DNA from: Pleodorina starrii
Taxonomy: Eukaryota; Chlorophyta; Chlorophyceae; Chlamydomonadales; Volvocaceae
Assembly: GCA_030267565.1 (NCBI GenBank)
Contig: BRXU01000003.1
Span: 4,501,001-4,565,000, forward strand
Direction: 5' to 3'
Length of the DNA stretch: 64,000 nt
Shown: one piece after another, positions 11,926-23,946 of the stretch
How positions within the stretch are numbered: the stretch's first letter is position 1
Layout of the letters: every line of letters begins with the position of its first letter
Made by a program: the position numbers and the translations under genes
Notes under the pieces: generated by a model
What the model saw: only the letters and a program-made list of their open reading frames with translations
Databases searched by the model: none
Told to the model about the DNA's origin: nothing

Positions 11926-14900
11926 ATGTCGGAGGCTCTTGATGCTCGGGATGGTCATATGGACCAGGCGGAGTTCAAGAAGAAAGTGCTTTCGCAACTG
12001 CAGTCCACTGGCGTTGTTGGGCATGTCAAGGCAAGTATCACGTCGCAGATGCACCTGTATTTATTGTTGGTGTGCTGTGCAGCGTCCGGATTTTGGCTGT
12101 GGCGCATGGCATGTCAACCCCACCCGCTCTGCTACTGCTGTCCGTGTTCCGCAGTCACAACTGCGCGCGCAGTTGCTCGCCCAGCTTCAGAAGGGGCACA
12201 TCGTGCAGCTTGGGCCGCTGCCTGGAGACAAACCCGGGCTAAAGCGCCACGCGCTGAACAGCATGATTGCGGACTACCTGGCGGCCGTGCAGTACAACTA
12301 CTCGCTCTCTGTGTTCAAGGAGGAGTCTGGGGTTGAGTCTCGCCCCCTGCTGACTGAGGAGGAGGTCTTGGACGTGCTGAAGGTCGACCGTGACACGTCG
12401 TTCTACCAGTCGTACTTGAAATCCAAGGCTCATGGTGGGGCGCCAGCGAACGGAAGGATTAGGGCTCCCTGCGCTTGCCTGTACGGCTTCCGTTAAGGAA
12501 GAGCGACAGGGCTGTGCAGCATCGGGTGCTGACAGATTGACGGCTGAACGTGAAGGAGGAGCTCAGCTGCTGAGCAGCAGCCCCCTAACCCTCGTCGTAC
12601 CCTGCTTTCCACAATCATGGTCACGTTAGAACAACCGTACTGACCGACCGCGCCCTGCCTATCTTTCCCGCCATGTTTCCCGCCAACCAGCCGGCTCCGA
12701 CTCGTGCGTCGTCCTCAACCTCCTCTCCGCCATCTCCGAGGCGGCGGCGGCCAAAGGGAAGGAGACGTTCACCCAGACCGTTGGAGGCGACAGGTGCGAT
12801 GCGGCGGGTCGGCGGATGCGCGCGCTTTTGCCTTCCTGTGACAGGCCCTACCCCAACCACCCCGCAATGAGACTGAGAGACACCTAACAATACGGTGTGT
12901 GTCGTGCTGCGTCCGTGTCGTGGTGTACCAATGTGGTGGTGAGTACAGGTATCAGTTGGAAGTGCGCATGGCGCAGCTGGAGCAACAGTACCAGGCGCGA
13001 CTACGGGACGCGCGGATGGCGCCCGGCGCGGGCATGGAGGAGCGTCTGGCGCTGTACCGGCAGGAGATCGAGGAGCAGGCGGCGGCGGAGGTGGCGCGAC
13101 AGGTGGGTGGGTGGCGGGTGGGTAATTAGAACGGCCCGGGGCGAGGGAACGCAACGCGGGCGGGAGGCGGGTGGCGGGTGGGAGGCAGGTGGCGCCTGCA
13201 GTGCGGTCTGCAGACAACGTGTTTTCGGGTGTGGGTGCGAGTGCGGGTGCAGCCGCTCCATTCGTGCCTCGCACCCTATACAGGCGCTTCCACCCGCGCG
13301 TGCGCACGCTCGCGCGCGTGCTCAGGCGTGATTCCGTGCTGCCTCCTGCCCCGTGCCATTCCGTCCCCTTCCGTCCCCGTCCGTGTCCCGATGGGTCTGT
13401 GTTGTCAGGTGGAGCGTATCCGGGAGATGGAGGTTGCGGCAGCGCGGCTGGACGAGGCTTCTAAGGCTCGTCGGGCGATGGAGTCGGAGCGTCTGGAGCT
13501 GGAACGGCTGCACAGCGAGCGGCTGACCAAGCTGAGGCAGCGGGAGGAGGAGATGACGGACAAGCTGCGCAGGCAGCAGGTCGGTCCGCAGAAATAGAGG
13601 GCGTACCTGAGGCGGTTCGGCAGCGGGCTCGGACGGACGGGGCGGTGGCCGGGGACGGGCTGGGTCGTTCGGACGCTTGGGGGCCGCTCCGACGCTTGGG
13701 GCTCCGCTCGCAAAGGGACCTTGCCGCCGCTGCCATCGCCTGCGCGTCAGCCCACCCTCCAGTTTGCCCGGCCTGTGCTGCGCTCCCCAGTCCCTTGTTC
13801 CCATTTCCAAGTCCCGCGTGTCTTTTTTTGTACCGGCCCAAACGGCACATCGCAGCGCGACGTGGAGAATGTGGCCTACGAGTACCGTCAGCGCATCCTC
13901 CGGGAGGAGGAGCGCCTCCGAAACCACAAGACCGAGCTGCAGCAGCAGCTGGACAGCCGGCAGGTGGGTGTGCGTACGTTGGCGCCGGTTGCTTGTCCGA
14001 CCCGCGCAGGCGGCCGTTGTGTGTGTCCGACTCACCGTGGCGCGGGGGAGCACCGGCCCCCTTTCGGTCTGCGCAAGGCCTCGGACTGCGCATCTCCGCC
14101 GTCGCTCACACATACCGGTTTACGGGAATATACCGTTGGGATCCGTGGTAAAGCCACCCCTGTGGTGCTGTCCGCTGAGGAGTTTAGTTGGCGCGCTCAG
14201 GGTCGCGCCATGACCGCCACATCCCTGCCGCTGCCACCATCACCATTTCCGCCACCACAGGAGCAGCTGAAGCAGCTGGAGCGGTCTCTGGAGCTGCGTG
14301 AGCGCGCGGTGGCGACCCGGGAGGGGGCGGCGGAGAAGAAGCTTGCGGACGCGACGGAGGCTTCGGCGGAGGCGCAGGTGGCGGCGCGGCAGGACGTGGA
14401 GCGGGAGTACCAGGAGCTGAAGAACGGTCTGGCGCAGCAGCGAATGCAGTTGGAGGTGGGGTTGGGGTGGGGGAGTATGGTGCGCTGGGGTGCGGGTGTC
14501 GAGGTGGGCGGCCATGTGTGGTTCGTGTTTGTGTGCGGGACAACGCAACACGGTGTGGACGACGAGGCCATCTGTCGCGGATCGGGTGACTTATTTGACC
14601 GGAGGACTTTCACGAATCTCACACCATGCCGGCCTGCCTGGTGTAACCCCAATGTTAAAGGGACGCAGGTGCGGTGCCTGCATGCGGTGCCATGTGACGT
14701 TGTCTGGATGGACGGGGAGGGTCTGGGCTCCAGGGGCAGCTGGCAGCGGTGCGCTGTCCACCCGTCCTTTCAGTGTCCCGCCCACGCGTCTGCTGGGAAT
14801 TTCCCCAGGTCGGTTTAGCCGAACACATGCGGTGTCAGCTCCACACCCACACCAACACGGCACTTGTCAGCTCCTCGTCCTCCTCCTCCCCCTCCTGCTC

Positions 14901-15514
14901 CTGCTCCTACCCCACTCAAATCTGCTGAGCAGGTGGACCGCGCGCGCCTCATGGAGCTGCGCTCCGAAGCCGTGACCGACCTGGCGGCGGCGCGCGCAAA
15001 GGAGGACCGCCTGCGGGCGCTGGAGACGGCCCGGGCGGAGGCGGAGGCGCGTGCGGCGGCCCACGCGGCCGACGCGGAGGTGTGCCGGCTGCAGGTGCGT
15101 CCGGGCCCTTCCCTGTCTCGCACCTGTGGCGATGGAACCTGCACTGCCATGATGCACACTCCTACGGTACTCTCACACGAACCATTACCGGTACACACCC
15201 AGCCCAAGTCCATGGAGGAATTGCGCGGCTGGATGGACCTACCCGGGTCGATATCTGATTTAATCTGTGATTCTGATTCGATCTGTGATTTTGATTTGAT
15301 CTGTGATTTTAATTTGATCTGTGATTTGATTTGATCAGTGATTGTGTGATTCGGTGGCCTGATCTGATCTGGGTGGCGCAGGCGGAGAAGCTGGCCATGG
15401 AGCTGAGCCACGCCCGCGAGGAGCTCAGCCGCCGAGTGGCGCAGGCAGCTCAGGGCGCGGACGCCATGCTGCAGAACGCGGCCGGCGCCATGAACATGCT
15501 CAACGTGAGTGCCG

Positions 15515-15565
<51 letters not shown>

Positions 15566-18500
15566 GATGGTGGTGGTGGTGGTGCCGCCAAGGCTGTGTG
15601 GCGGACCGCGTGTGGCCGGTGCCGCCCTCCGTGTCTGGGTTCCACCTGTTTGGGGAAAGGGGCGCCGTTCCGGGTTGTGGGGTTCTGGTTGTGGGGTTCT
15701 CGATTCGAGGAATGGGTGGGTACCGGTGAGCTGCTGCACGCAGCGTTCCTTCCCGCGTCGTCGAGTGAGTGACCGGCTTCCCGCCCCCCCCCCGCCACCC
15801 CGCTCTCTCGGGGGCTCGTCTGGTATCTGCAGGTCGAGGCGATCGCGTCGCGCAGTTCCGGGAGCCACATTCGGGACGCCATTTCGCAGCTGGAGCGGGC
15901 CAGGGGGGAGGCCGTGTCTGCGTCGGCCCAGGTGGTCGAGCTCCAACAGGTATGGAGGCGTGGGGGCCCGTGGGTCGGTCGGTCGGTCGGGTTGCGGCGC
16001 GCCGAGGACGAAAGGAAAGGAAGATGGAAATAGGCATGCAGCCACCACTGCCGATGGGATGGGACTGTACTGGACGCGGCCTGAAGGCGCCCTGCAAAAG
16101 AGGGCTCCACTGCAGGGAGCTGGGCAGCGTCGTGAAGGGGGCGTTGTCGTCGCTACAGTTTCCCGGTTCCCGGTTGCTCGTTTCCCGGCTCTGGTTAGGC
16201 TGCCCAGTTGCATCTTACGCATCAAGCGACTGTCGGCTCTCTCCCTCTGCCGCCGATCTTGTCCCGCTTACCTTGCCCCTGTCCCTGCCACACCCCCGCA
16301 GGAGCGCACGTCGCTTCAGGTGACGGTCTCAGCGCTGGGTGTGGAGGCGGAGACGCTGCGGACGCAGTTGGGCCGCGTGGAGGCGCTCCTGGACGAGGTG
16401 AGCCGCGTTTCGCCCGCCCGCTTCCTGCACATAAGCTAGGCACCGCCTTCAGGGAGCCATCCTGCCTTGATGAGAGCCACCTCACGGGGCACAGGCCATG
16501 ACTGCTATGCCCGCGAATGCCCGCCGCGCGCGGTTGGCGTGCAACCCACGCTGCCCCCAGCCTTGTTATTATCCCTGGACAGCGGCTCCGGGCGCGGGTC
16601 AGCGCTCCGCAAACAAGCCTTACGTCCTTACGTCAACAATAGCTTACCCGCATCTTCCCTGTCCGCCCCTGCCTGCATCCCTTCCTGGTCGCGAATCTGG
16701 TCGCGGTCCTTCCCGGCGCGCTCTCTCCCAGGCGGTTGCTGCCCGCTCCGCCGCGCTGTCGAGCCTGGAGGAGGGGCAGTTCCGCATCTTCCAGCAGGAG
16801 CGCGAGGTTTCGGAGCTACGCAGCCAGCTGTCGCGGGCCAAGGAGGAGCTGGCGGCGCTGCGGATGCAGGCGGCGATGGTGGCGGCGGGGCGGCGGCCGC
16901 CGAGCAGGGGTGAGGGCCGGTCGGTGGGCTGGGGCAGGGCCTCGGGCTCGGGCTGGGGCTACGGCCGCGTGTGAGCGGAGGGGCACTGGAACGCAGGGGC
17001 GTGAGGGCAGGCAGGGCTGTGGAAAGTCCTGGTGCATCAACGGGGCGGGCGGCCCTTCCCTTCATCGGAGGATTGGGGTCTTTGCGATAACGATAAGACT
17101 ACGACAAGTGCGAGTACAGCAGGAAGAAAACGTGCTGGCGGGGGAAAAGCCGTAAATCGCCGCGAGCAGCAAGTTGCAGCGTATAGAAATATATGCGAGG
17201 TACCCGCTCCGCGGGCAAAGCAGTTTTGACGTCCCAGCCCGAAAGGCCGCTGGTTGCGGGAGTGTGAGTATAAATTGTTGCGGGAGTGGTTGTTGTCGTG
17301 GCTGTGCGGCAGTGGGACGTCCATAAGTTGTGTGTGTTTTGGTTGTTGCCGGGGCACCTCCCCCCAATCCATATCCATTGGTTATTTGAGGACCCTGGTT
17401 GGTTGGGAGGTGGCGCTCTGATGGATACCCCCGAAGAGTTGGGGGCTCGCTTCGGGGCACGCAGGAGGAGGCGCAGCGTTGCAGTGCTCCGAAAGGCGCA
17501 GGCTGGTCGCCGCAGGGCCGTGCCGTTGGGTCCGCCCTTGTCGGTGAGTTGGGGGATGTGTGTGTGACCCGGCCCGGTCCTGATGTATAGTTTAGGGCCC
17601 GTGCAGCAAATACTGTATCCGCCGAGACATCCAATTGAGCTGTGACCATTCTGTGTTCGTTTCTTCGTTATACCTGTCGGACAGCACCGGCCGTTGTTCC
17701 ATAGCACCCACTTGACGAAACGGCGGGCAGAATTTGGACGTGATGTGTGCATCTTGACGTGTTAGCGAGAATGTAACAGGTCTCGGTAGAGGCCTGCATG
17801 CTCGCCGTGGGCTGATTTTGAGGTACCTTGTTGGAGCACGTGCGTATGTTGTTTGTGCGTTGCCTGGTGCCGCGCGCGTGCGTCTGGCCCTTCGTAACGA
17901 AACGTGGCCCCCTTTTGTAACGTAACGAGCCACCGCTTTGCCTAACGACTCCTCGGCCTCTCGTCTGGCAGGCCCAAAACCGCTCCCCATGCGAACGGTG
18001 GCTCTCCAGCTCTGCAACGCAACCACCTTTCCGTTATCGCAAGGAAACGGAAAGGTGGTTCCTCTCCCAGGCAACCACCTTTGCCTTACATCTTCTCTCC
18101 CAGGCCTAAACAGCCGCAAACGAGCGCTGCACTCACGAGACCTGCCTCTGTGCCGCTCCGGGCCCCTGCCACAGGCCCCGACAGCCCGGGCCACCGGAGC
18201 ATTGCGGTCAGCCCCACGCGCCGGCCCCCGCCCGGCGGCGCTGCTGCGACCATCTCCGCCCTCAGCCTGGGCATCGCCCTCGGCGGCGGGCCCGGTGGGC
18301 CGCTGGCCGGTGGCGGCGGAGGACACGGTGCGCAGCGCCACCCCCACAGCCACCCACAGCACTGGCAGCACCAACACAGCCTCGGCGGCTCCGTGGCCGG
18401 TGGCACACCCCCCATGTCCAACGTGGAGTTCCCGATCGCCGCTGCGCCGCGGGATGCGACCATGGAGCGGTCAGTCGGGCTGCGTGGCGGTCCGAACCCC

Positions 18501-21500
18501 GCATTGCGGCTGCTTACGGCTCTGGGATGCCGGCATCTGCCTGCCGCGCCGCGGTGCGCGGCCGGCGCCGGGCGGGTGGCAGTGCGGCTGTGCCACCGTC
18601 CAGTCCACCAGGCGTTTACCGGGGTTCGTTCTCCCTGCTGTTTTGGTCCGGGTCCTTACACACAGTGGGAGCTGTCCGGTATCCAATGCGGGACATGCGG
18701 AACGGCTCCGTTGCGGTTGTTACAGCTCCGTGCTCCCTGTGTGAACCCGCCTGCCAGCCCGGCCCCCGCCTCGCCGCCCCGCCACCTCGCCGGCCTCGCT
18801 TCATGTCCTCCCGGCCGATGTCCGCCTCGCCGCCATCCCGATCTCCCCCGTGTCGTGCGATTTCGCCTTTAACACCCCTCACGTCCGCGTCCCACCTGAC
18901 CCCGCCCGACCCCCCCCCCTTGGAGCGCAGGCTGGAGCGGCTGCGTCGTCAGGAGCAGCTGGTAGCCAGCCAGGAGGACGTGTTCCGGAAGCGGATGGCG
19001 GTGCTGGAGGTGGGGCCTGTGAGGCAGGCCATGCCTGTGCGTGTGTGTGTTGGTGGGTGCAACCGCGGGGCTGTTCTACGGAGAGGTTCTCACACAGCGG
19101 TGTTTGCAGCTCGTCAAGTTACAGTAACATGCACCCTGAGCGTGCGTGTGCATACGGTAGTAGTGGCTTGGCCTGAAAGCGCCCGGGTCCGGATTCGTAT
19201 CTGGTAAGTTACGTGGAACCTGCAAGGCTAGTATGAAGTAGGTGTCACATCTCCACATGTTCGGTTGTCCTGGTCTGGGATCAGCGTGCGAGGATGCCCT
19301 CTCGGAGGTGGGGCCCGCAGTAGCCAGTAGGCAGGGCTGACCCCTCGGGTGTCCCATGGGTCCGCCCCCTACAGGAGATGCGCAACCGGAGTCTCGCAGT
19401 GACGGCCCAAGCTCCGGCCTCCGGACCCGCCGCGGCCGCAGGCGGCGCGGCGCCGTACGCACAGCCCGGCTCCCCCCTGCAGCAGCACCTGCAGGCGGAC
19501 ATGTTCCCTGCGGCGGCGGACGACTCGCCGCCGCCGTACATGACGTACGTCATGCACAGCAGCCCCGTGCAGGGCACGCAGATTCAGCGGCAGCGCCCGC
19601 AGATGTCGCCCACTGCCGCCAACGCTGCTCAGGCGCAGGCGCGTTTGGCCGAGGAGGATGAAGAGCAACAGATGCTGTTCGCCTACCACCACCAGCAGCA
19701 ACAACATCTGCAACAGCAGCACTACCACCAGCAGCAGCAACAACAACAACATCAGCAGCAACAGTACTTCGTGCAACAGCAGCACCAACAGCAGCGGGAG
19801 CAGCAGCAGCAGCAGTACCAAGACCCCTCGCAGTACCCCTACACCGCCCAACAGCAGCAACAGGAGCCGCCACTGCCTCCACCGCCGCCGCAGCAGCAGC
19901 ATCTTACCCGGCAGCACAGCCCGCCAGCCGGCACGCGCTACAGCAGCAGCGGCTCCCGAGGCTCTGCCTCCCCCTCCACTGGCGGCGGCAACCCCTCAAG
20001 GCAGCACCCGAACACGCCAGCGCCGGCCGTATCCCAGGGAGACCTCTCCCAATCCTCCTCGCTCGACCATCCGCAGCAGCCGCAGCAACAGCCACCGTAC
20101 ATCTCCGCTCGCTCTACGGGCATGGGCTACGGCCCCGCTTCGTCGTCTCCGCAGCAGCCGCAGTATGCAGAGCCGCCGCCGCTGTCACAGCAGCAGCAGC
20201 AGCAGGGGCCACCGCCGCCAGTCGAGGGCGGCCCCGGTTACTCGGAGCCCCCGGTCCCTAGCGGGCCCCCTGCGCCGGGCCCAGTGGTGCTGCCTCCGCC
20301 GGGCCTCGTAATAACGTCAAACCTCCGATCCCCCGCACCGGAGGCGGAGCTGCCGCCGCCGCCGGCGGCCGAGCCGCCGCCGGCACCCCCGAAGCCGACC
20401 ATCCCCGGCCTCGTCATTGTCAGCGGCTTCGCCCCCAAGGGACCGGGCGCAGCCACGCCAACGACGGCGGCGGCGGCGGCGCCTCCGTCGCCGCCAGAGT
20501 CCCGATCAGGGGACCTGCACGCGCCGCCGGCAATGGCCGTGGAGGATGTGATGCAGGCCAAGATGCGGATGCTGCAGGTGCGTGCGTCGCGAACTTGCGA
20601 TTGCTCGGCAGCCGGACTGCACCGCGCCGTGGGTTGTTTGCTGCGCGTGTACCCCCAAAGCCTGGTGCCTCCAGTGTCTTCATGATCGGAAGAGGGTGAG
20701 CGTAGTTGCGCACGGGTTGCGGGCGGGTTGCGGGCTGCGGGGCATGCGCAGCCGCTGATTTCTGTGCTGATTCTTCCGCTCTGTTGACCTGCAGGAGCAG
20801 CGTGAACGCGCGCTCGCCGCCCAGCAGCACCAGCAGCCGCCACCCCTCCAGCGCCGCCTTTCTCGAACCTCCCAATCCAGCCGCTACTCGGGCCGCGGTT
20901 CCTCCAGCGGGGATGGCCACTACTTTGGCGCCACCGGCGGCAGTGGCAATGAGCCCAGCAGCCCCGGCGCCACCTCCACTGGCGCTGGCGGGGGCGGCGG
21001 CGGGGCCTCGCAGCAGCAGCAGCAGCTGCCGCCGTCGGAGGACAGCGCGAGTGAGATCGTGGCTGGGGAGGCGTACGACACTGTGGCTCCGGAGCTGTCG
21101 ACGATCCAGCGGCGGAGCGGGCTGGTGGGCCGACAGACCAGTCACGATGGGCACTTGTCCCGGCAGAGCAGCATGAACCGGCGAGGTATGAGGGTGCAGC
21201 GGCGGGGTTAACGGGTCAACTACCGTAGATGGCACCGCAGCGGTGGAAGGAAGGCGGTGTTGGCGAAGGGACCCAGCAAGGCGCGGATTGAAGGGCGGGG
21301 CTGTGTGCACGCTCCCGAGCCTGGAGCCTGACGGAGGCCTGGGTGGAGCGGAAGCACGTAGCAGCGTCCCCGGACGAATCCCTCACCGCACGGGGATTGC
21401 TGAATTGCCACGCCAGCGGGCCTTGGTGGCATCTTGTAGCGGGGTTTGCAGGGGGCTGCTCTTTGGTAACCTCCTGCGCTCCTGTGTGGCCGGCCAAAGC

Positions 21501-22273
21501 TAAGCCTCTGCCCTTCTCCGCTTCTGCTTCAACTTGTTTTGTGGGACTTTTCCTTCTCAGGAACCCTCTGTCCCTCCCCCATCCCCCGGTCTGACTCCGT
21601 AGAAATCATGCGCAACACCTCCCTCGCGCGCTCCGAAGCCAGCGCTCTCAGCATGGAGGTTCCGGGCCTGGGCGGCCACAGCATGAAGGCGATGAGCACG
21701 GTAAGTGGGGCAGGGCGGGGCAGAGCGGGGCAAGGCGGCTTGGTAAACCGGGAAGTACGGTACACTCTGCGGCGGTGCGGGGCCCGTGCTCGCGGCCCGC
21801 AGGCCTGCAGCTCCTTACCCAATCGCGTGGCAGGTAGATAGGGTTGAACGTCCTCATATCGATGTGAACTGCACCGGAAGTTGGTCCGGGATGCCCCACT
21901 TGCGCTCGGAATGGCGCGCCCCAGCCAAGCGCCAGTCAAGGCTCCACAGCAAAGCCTCTGCCAAATGGCCCCCATTCCCCGCCTTGGTTGTTTCCCTCAC
22001 TTGGCCTACACGTGCGAGCAAACCCAAACACCAATATTGCTGTTTCCGTTCACCTGCGTCGCCTCCGTTCCACCCCTGTGGTCTCATTGGTTCCCCTCCC
22101 TCCGCCCTCCGCCACATCGTTCACAGACTCTGGACGACATCCCCTCCTCCCTGGAGGGATTTGAGCTGCCCGGGCTCAACGATGACGATGAAGACCCTAT
22201 GGAGGCGCCGGGGGGCGACGAGGATCGCTTTGGGGCCTTCGCGGCAGAGTTCTCCGCCGGTAGCGTGTTCTAG
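11926..22273 (+). CDS. OFD1: OFD1 orthologue: LisH and coiled-coil centriole/basal-body protein
   Basis: Eighteen exons: 11926-12030, 12155-12434, 12691-12793, 12949-13102, 13409-13579, 13856-13963, 14261-14455, 14933-15094, 15382-15504, 15833-15949, 16302-16397, 16732-16909, 18175-18469, 18931-19009, 19375-20577, 20795-21185, 21561-21700, 22127-22273 (4047 nt, 1348 residues). The N-terminus matches OFD1: a lysine-rich start, then SQLRAQL and a LisH motif near residues 68-95 (LNSMIADYL...YSLSVFKEESG), whose YSLSVF core is shared with human OFD1. Residues about 165-600 are continuous heptad-rich coiled coil. Exon 15 is Gln/Pro-rich low complexity. The tail is Ser/Arg-rich and ends in an acidic segment (LNDDDEDPM). 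OFD1 caps the distal end of centrioles and is needed for ciliogenesis. It is longer than human OFD1 (1012) mainly through exon 15. Intron 1 uses a GC donor; the acceptors of exons 13 and 17 are the least certain. Confidence 0.9.
12031..12154 (+). other. GC-AG intron 1 of OFD1
   Basis: The donor is AAG followed by gcaagt, the consensus of the minor GC-AG class, and the acceptor is ttccgcag. Using it joins codon 35 to SQLRAQL in frame. No GT site nearby gives an in-frame join. Confidence 0.75.
15256..15350. repeat. AT-rich minisatellite in an OFD1 intron
   Basis: Four to five imperfect copies of a roughly 17-18-base unit of the form gatttgatctgtgattt lie in the intron between exons 8 and 9. 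It is strikingly AT-rich against the surrounding GC-rich DNA. The unit has no coding content. Confidence 0.75.
15521..15563. repeat. (CA)n microsatellite in an OFD1 intron
   Basis: About 21 uninterrupted CA units just inside the intron after exon 9. Long CA/GT runs are common in Chlamydomonas DNA. Array length is likely variable between strains. Confidence 0.95.
18021..18060. repeat. Perfect 15-base inverted repeat in the large OFD1 intron
   Basis: aaccacctttccgtt at 18021-18035 is followed after ten bases by its exact reverse complement at 18046-18060. A partial third copy (gcaaccacctttgcc) starts near 18070. It lies in the 1265-base intron 12, just upstream of exon 13. Confidence 0.8.
19690..19865 (+). 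repeat. CAG/CAA tract coding poly-Gln in OFD1 exon 15
   Basis: Interrupted CAG/CAA codons encode a Gln/His/Tyr-rich stretch at about residues 828-890. It is followed by Pro/Gln/Ser-rich sequence to the end of the exon. The mixed CAG/CAA usage makes it less prone to slippage than a pure repeat. Confidence 0.9.
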
Positions 22274-22535
22274 CTAGCCCTTGGTACGGGGGGGCGGGAG
22301 TAATGTGTGCTTGCTGGAGCGAGGAAGGATGGGGTAGTTGCAGCGGCAGGTGCACCACGGCGCGGTGCGACGGCGGTGGCCGCGTACAATGCTGGCGTTA
22401 CTGCCATTGTACACGGTAGACTTTGGGGGCGCGACGGGGTTTCGGCGGGCGCACGATGGTCGTTGGGGTGGGCCAAGTGCGTGCCCAGCGGTGTGGATCG
22501 CGGATTGTTTCTGTGTATGGAAAGGTTGGGTCAGC

Positions 22536-22540
22536 TGTAA
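22536..22540 (+). terminator. Candidate TGTAA poly(A) signal of OFD1
   Basis: TGTAA lies 263 bases past the OFD1 stop on the same strand. A second TGTAA occurs at 22698-22702. Either could mark the transcript end. Confidence 0.5.
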
Positions 22541-23946
22541 GCTTGCACAACTCACAACTTCGCACGCGGGTCTGGACTCTGGAGCCCACTATAAACAACA
22601 ACAACAGCTTCAGGAAGACGAAAGCGAAATCCCCCCGCACACTCGATTACAAACCTTGCACACGCACCGCACAAGTGTCATCCCACGCTTGGGAAGGTGT
22701 AACTAGAGGGGGGTATGAACCCGCCGCTAGAACGCTCCTGCCGGCCGGCGCGCGCCGGACCGCGCCGCCGCTTGCTTCTCTCGGTGCCGGCCAGCGGCCG
22801 CATGCGCTCTGCCCAGCTGCCTACTGCCCCGATGAGCCTGCGGCAGAGCAAACCCCCCAAGCAGGACGACCTCGACTCGCACCGCGGCCCGCGACCCCAT
22901 GGCCACACCCAGCCAACACCAACAACGCGGACGCGTCGACATCCAACGGTAACGCGTCACCAACAGACACGTGCGCCATCTCTGACTCCCTCATGCGAAA
23001 AACGGTGCCCAGGCTAGCGATGGGGGAGGAAAAAGGGAACCAGAGTCAAGGCTAATCCCCCCCCGCGCTGGGACCGGCCTAAAGACTAAGGCGCACGAAC
23101 CCAGGGACAGACACACGACGTACGGTACACCCACACACGCGCGCGTGCACACGCCGCCGCGCGAGCGTAACAAAGAAAGGGGGCGGGCGGGCGGGCGATA
23201 AAAAATGTACTGGCGTGAGACGGTAACAACGAAGCCGATTGTCTGCTAGTTGGTTACGGCCGCAACAAATAACGAAGCAACGACAAGACGAAACTCTCAC
23301 GGAGAAAGCAGGCACCGTTTCGGTGCTCCGCAGGCGCGCCGAACACCTGCCGTACTAGGTCGCCCGTACTGCTAGGCCCTAGCGCCAAGAACCCCCAAGT
23401 CGCACGTCGCCCGCAACACGTACGTTTTCCTCCCCTTGCGCCACAAAACGCATTTTGGGAGAGGACACCCAAAATAGCAGATTGAATAGCAGCCACGGCT
23501 TTGCGGTTAGTGAAGGCTATGGGGCCACCTGCAGGTCCGAACACGGTGGAGACGAAGGCGTACACGGTAGAGAAGAAGATGAACCCTAAAACCCTAAAAA
23601 CCCAACTCACAGCCCGAATTTGGCGGGCATCAGCCTCTCGCCATTAAGTCCATCCTATAAAACAAGCCCGCTGCTCATCAGCCCGCTGCTGCGCTCCCCA
23701 CGCACGCATATCCACATGCACAGCAACGCCACCTGCCCCTGCACCAAAAATAATTACTGAGCGTTCAAATCCCTGCACGAAGGTGCGGTGCTACAACCAC
23801 CCTTCAGTGGGACTAGGGTCCCTTGCGACCACTGCCGCTACGTTTATTTTAGCAGCGGTATCATCTCTCCCGGTAGCCCTCCTGTCTGGTTCTCCAGGAA
23901 TGGCCCACATCAGCACTTCAGCAGCAGCGGTGGTAACGGGGGCTCA
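22541..23946. other. Intergenic region between OFD1 and the LRR array
   Basis: About 1.4 kb without a supported gene. It should hold the end of the OFD1 transcript and, on the other strand, the 3' UTR of array copy A. It contains the telomere-like repeat at 23584-23603. A minus-strand open frame at 23254-23610 starts with GTG and was rejected. Confidence 0.4.
23584..23603. repeat. Interstitial telomere-like repeat
   Basis: CCCTAAAA, then CCCTAAAAA, then CCC. Chlamydomonas telomeres are built of TTTTAGGG, the complement of this unit. Two to three units are too few for a former chromosome end to be certain; it could also act as a telobox-like promoter element. Confidence 0.65.

Noticed and set aside
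15521..15563. CRISPR-like array
   Set aside because: Plain CA dinucleotide run without spacers; eukaryotic intron.
18099..18174. Longer form of OFD1 exon 13 using the acceptor near 18102
   Set aside because: That acceptor does not keep frame with exon 12; the one ending at 18174 (gccacag) does.
19369..19917. Minus-strand leucine-rich 182-codon frame
   Set aside because: Shadow of the CAG/CAA tract of OFD1 exon 15; CTG/TTG on the other strand reads as Leu.
23254..23610. Minus-strand 118-codon hydrophobic open frame
   Set aside because: Begins with GTG within a sequence that looks like a splice donor and runs through the telomere-like repeat; no family features.
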